From Hyphomicrobiales bacterium (lineage in GTDB: Bacteria; Pseudomonadota; Alphaproteobacteria; Rhizobiales; Rhizobiaceae), in assembly GCA_900473805.1 (NCBI GenBank), contig UCMS01000008.1, forward strand, positions 248,001-312,000: a stretch of 64,000 nt of DNA, read 5' to 3'. Below are positions 63,065-64,000 of the stretch, piece after piece. The notes beneath the pieces were generated by a model. That model was given only the letters and a program-made list of their open reading frames with translations. It ran no database searches and was not told where the DNA came from. Both the position numbers and the translations under genes were made by a program. Numbering within the stretch: position 1 is the stretch's first letter; each line of letters begins with the position of its first letter.

Positions 63065-63877
63065 TCAGCCGAAGCGGCCCATGATGTAGTCTTGCGTGCG
63101 CTGATCGTCCGGGTTGGTGAACATCTTGTCGGTGTCGTTTTCTTCAACGAGTTCGCCCAGATGGAACATGGCCGTGCGCTGGGAGACGCGGGCGGCCTGC
63201 TGCATCGAGTGGGTGACGATCACGATCGTGTAGTTCTCGCGCAGTTCGTGAATCAGTTCCTCGACCTTGGCGGTCGCGATCGGATCGAGTGCTGAGCAGG
63301 GTTCATCCATCAGGATGACTTCCGGGCTAACGGCGACGGCACGGGCGATGCACAGGCGCTGCTGCTGACCACCCGACAGACCGGTGCCCGCGGCATCCAG
63401 GCGATCCTTGACTTCGTTCCAGAGGCCGGCCTTCTGCAGCGCGGTCGAGACGATCTCGTCGAGATCGGCCTTGTTCTTGGCGAGGCCGTGGATGCGCGGA
63501 CCGTAGGCGACATTTTCGTAGATCGACTTCGGGAACGGGTTCGGCTTCTGGAAGACCATGCCGACCTTGGCGCGCAGCTGCACCGGATCGACCTTCGTGT
63601 CATAGATGTTTTCGGCATCGATCAGGATGTTGCCCTCGACGCGGCAGCTCGCGATCGTGTCGTTCATCCGGTTGATGCAGCGCAGGAAGGTAGACTTGCC
63701 GCAGCCCGACGGGCCGATGAAGGCGGTCACCGAGCGCGGACGGATCTCGATGTTCACGTCGCGCAGGGCCTGCTTCTCGCCGTAGTAAACCTGCACGTCG
63801 CGTGCGGTAATCTTGGATTCAGTCATTGTCGGTGCTTTCGTCGTCGTCATCTTTGTCGAGAGATTGTTCATCATCAT
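63065..63877 (-). CDS. pstB: Phosphate ABC transporter ATP-binding protein PstB
   Basis: This protein of about 270 residues powers high-affinity phosphate import. It has Walker [22 protein letters not shown]-loop [22 protein letters not shown], signature [15 protein letters not shown] and Walker [14 protein letters not shown], followed by [13 protein letters not shown]. Three consecutive ATG codons (63877, 63874, 63871) follow AAGGGGG; any may be used, and the N-terminal tail is somewhat longer than in E. coli. It begins 8 bases after pstA ends. Confidence 0.96.
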   Translation of the reverse strand: MMMNNLSTKMTTTKAPTMTESKITARDVQVYYGEKQALRDVNIEIRPRSVTAFIGPSGCGKSTFLRCINRMNDTIASCRVEGNILIDAENIYDTKVDPVQLRAKVGMVFQKPNPFPKSIYENVAYGPRIHGLAKNKADLDEIVSTALQKAGLWNEVKDRLDAAGTGLSGGQQQRLCIARAVAVSPEVILMDEPCSALDPIATAKVEELIHELRENYTIVIVTHSMQQAARVSQRTAMFHLGELVEENDTDKMFTNPDDQRTQDYIMGRFG

Positions 63878-63885
63878 ACACCCCC

Positions 63886-64000
63886 TTACCAACGGCGCTC
63901 AAAGCGGCGACGCAGAATGATTGCGACCAGGTTCATCAGGATCAGGAAGACCAGCAGGACGATGATGGCACCGGAGGCGCGCTCCACGAAAGCCGGGTCA
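63886..64000 (-). CDS. pstA: Phosphate ABC transporter permease PstA, C-terminal end (cut by window edge)
   Basis: Only the last 37 residues are present. They contain [20 protein letters not shown], part of the final membrane segment, and end LRRRFERRW before TAA. This fits the PstA C-terminus, and the position directly before pstB supports it. The rest lies to the right of the window. Confidence 0.85.
   Translation of the reverse strand, partial: DPAFVERASGAIIVLLVFLILMNLVAIILRRRFERRW

Noticed and set aside
1..64000. CRISPR arrays, insertion sequences, prophage or integrative elements
   Set aside because: No regularly spaced repeats, transposase, integrase, or phage structural genes were seen; the only repeat found is the 92-base palindromic element.

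Overview
The window is a gene-dense, high-GC chromosomal segment of an alphaproteobacterium, most likely a member of Rhizobiales (Rhizobiaceae-like). The indicators are a GcrA cell-cycle regulator, a PodJ-type polarity protein, a SAM-II (metA-type) riboswitch in front of metZ, a two-domain dCTP deaminase, a TauE/TIGR02186 gene pair and an argD-argF-hslO run. This is inferred from gene content and order; no database search was possible. There are no insertion sequences, phage genes or CRISPR arrays. Apart from one small palindromic intergenic element it looks like core chromosome.

Layout. 1-5.9 kb: the 5' part of a periplasmic protein gene, then a three-gene HlyD / RbbA-like double-ATPase fusion / ABC-2 permease export operon whose promoter carries a perfect FNR/FixK-type box centred at -41.5. 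5.9-9 kb: galE, a class I aminotransferase and mscL. 9-12.6 kb: a 1168-residue hybrid histidine kinase fused to a solute-symporter domain. 12.6-16.5 kb: an atypical pyruvate kinase divergent from a metallophosphatase, a Ser/Thr kinase and a UspA protein. 16.5-19.4 kb: a GH32 enzyme and a secreted glycerophosphodiesterase. 19.5-24.9 kb: a fatty-acid beta-oxidation operon (acyl-CoA dehydrogenase, thiolase, FadJ-type fusion), with an operator overlapping its promoter and a RIME-like palindromic repeat inside it. 25.3-29.2 kb: podJ. 29.4-31.1 kb: TauE/SafE permease plus TIGR02186 protein.

31.1-34.4 kb: the PdeM/Lhr DNA-repair pair. 34.4-41.2 kb: CPBP protease, YitT protein, TPR-methyltransferase, DUF6460 protein, CAP lipoprotein, MATE exporter, pyrD, DUF952 protein and a small secreted protein. 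41.4-44.1 kb: a LuxR-type response regulator, an S24 (LexA-like) regulator, an SNase-like secreted protein and a TerB-like protein. 44.1-47.1 kb: a solute-binding protein divergent from a glycosyltransferase with an MshEN-like N-terminus. 47.0-49.2 kb: a glyoxalase-fold/alpha-beta-hydrolase fusion divergent from an FMN reductase. 49.2-55 kb: tRNA-Gly(CCC), dcd, the SAM-II riboswitch with attenuator and metZ, apaG, a MYG1 protein and a SulP transporter. 55.1-57.1 kb: a GGDEF/EAL protein. 57.2-60.5 kb: hslO, argF, argD. 60.9-61.5 kb: gcrA, whose promoter has seven GANTC sites in 208 bp. 61.6-64 kb: phoB, phoU, pstB and the end of pstA.

Several parts may work together. The GGDEF/EAL enzyme could supply or remove the c-di-GMP that the MshEN-like glycosyltransferase may sense. 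gcrA and podJ are both cell-cycle genes with matching TTAA-N6-TTAA elements upstream. metZ, sulP and tauE touch sulfur metabolism. I see no wholly new multi-gene system. The strongest regulatory observations are the GANTC cluster of gcrA and the FNR-type box of the export operon. The least characterised gene groupings are the divergent quinone-detoxification-like pair and the kinase/UspA/phosphatase/pyruvate-kinase cluster.
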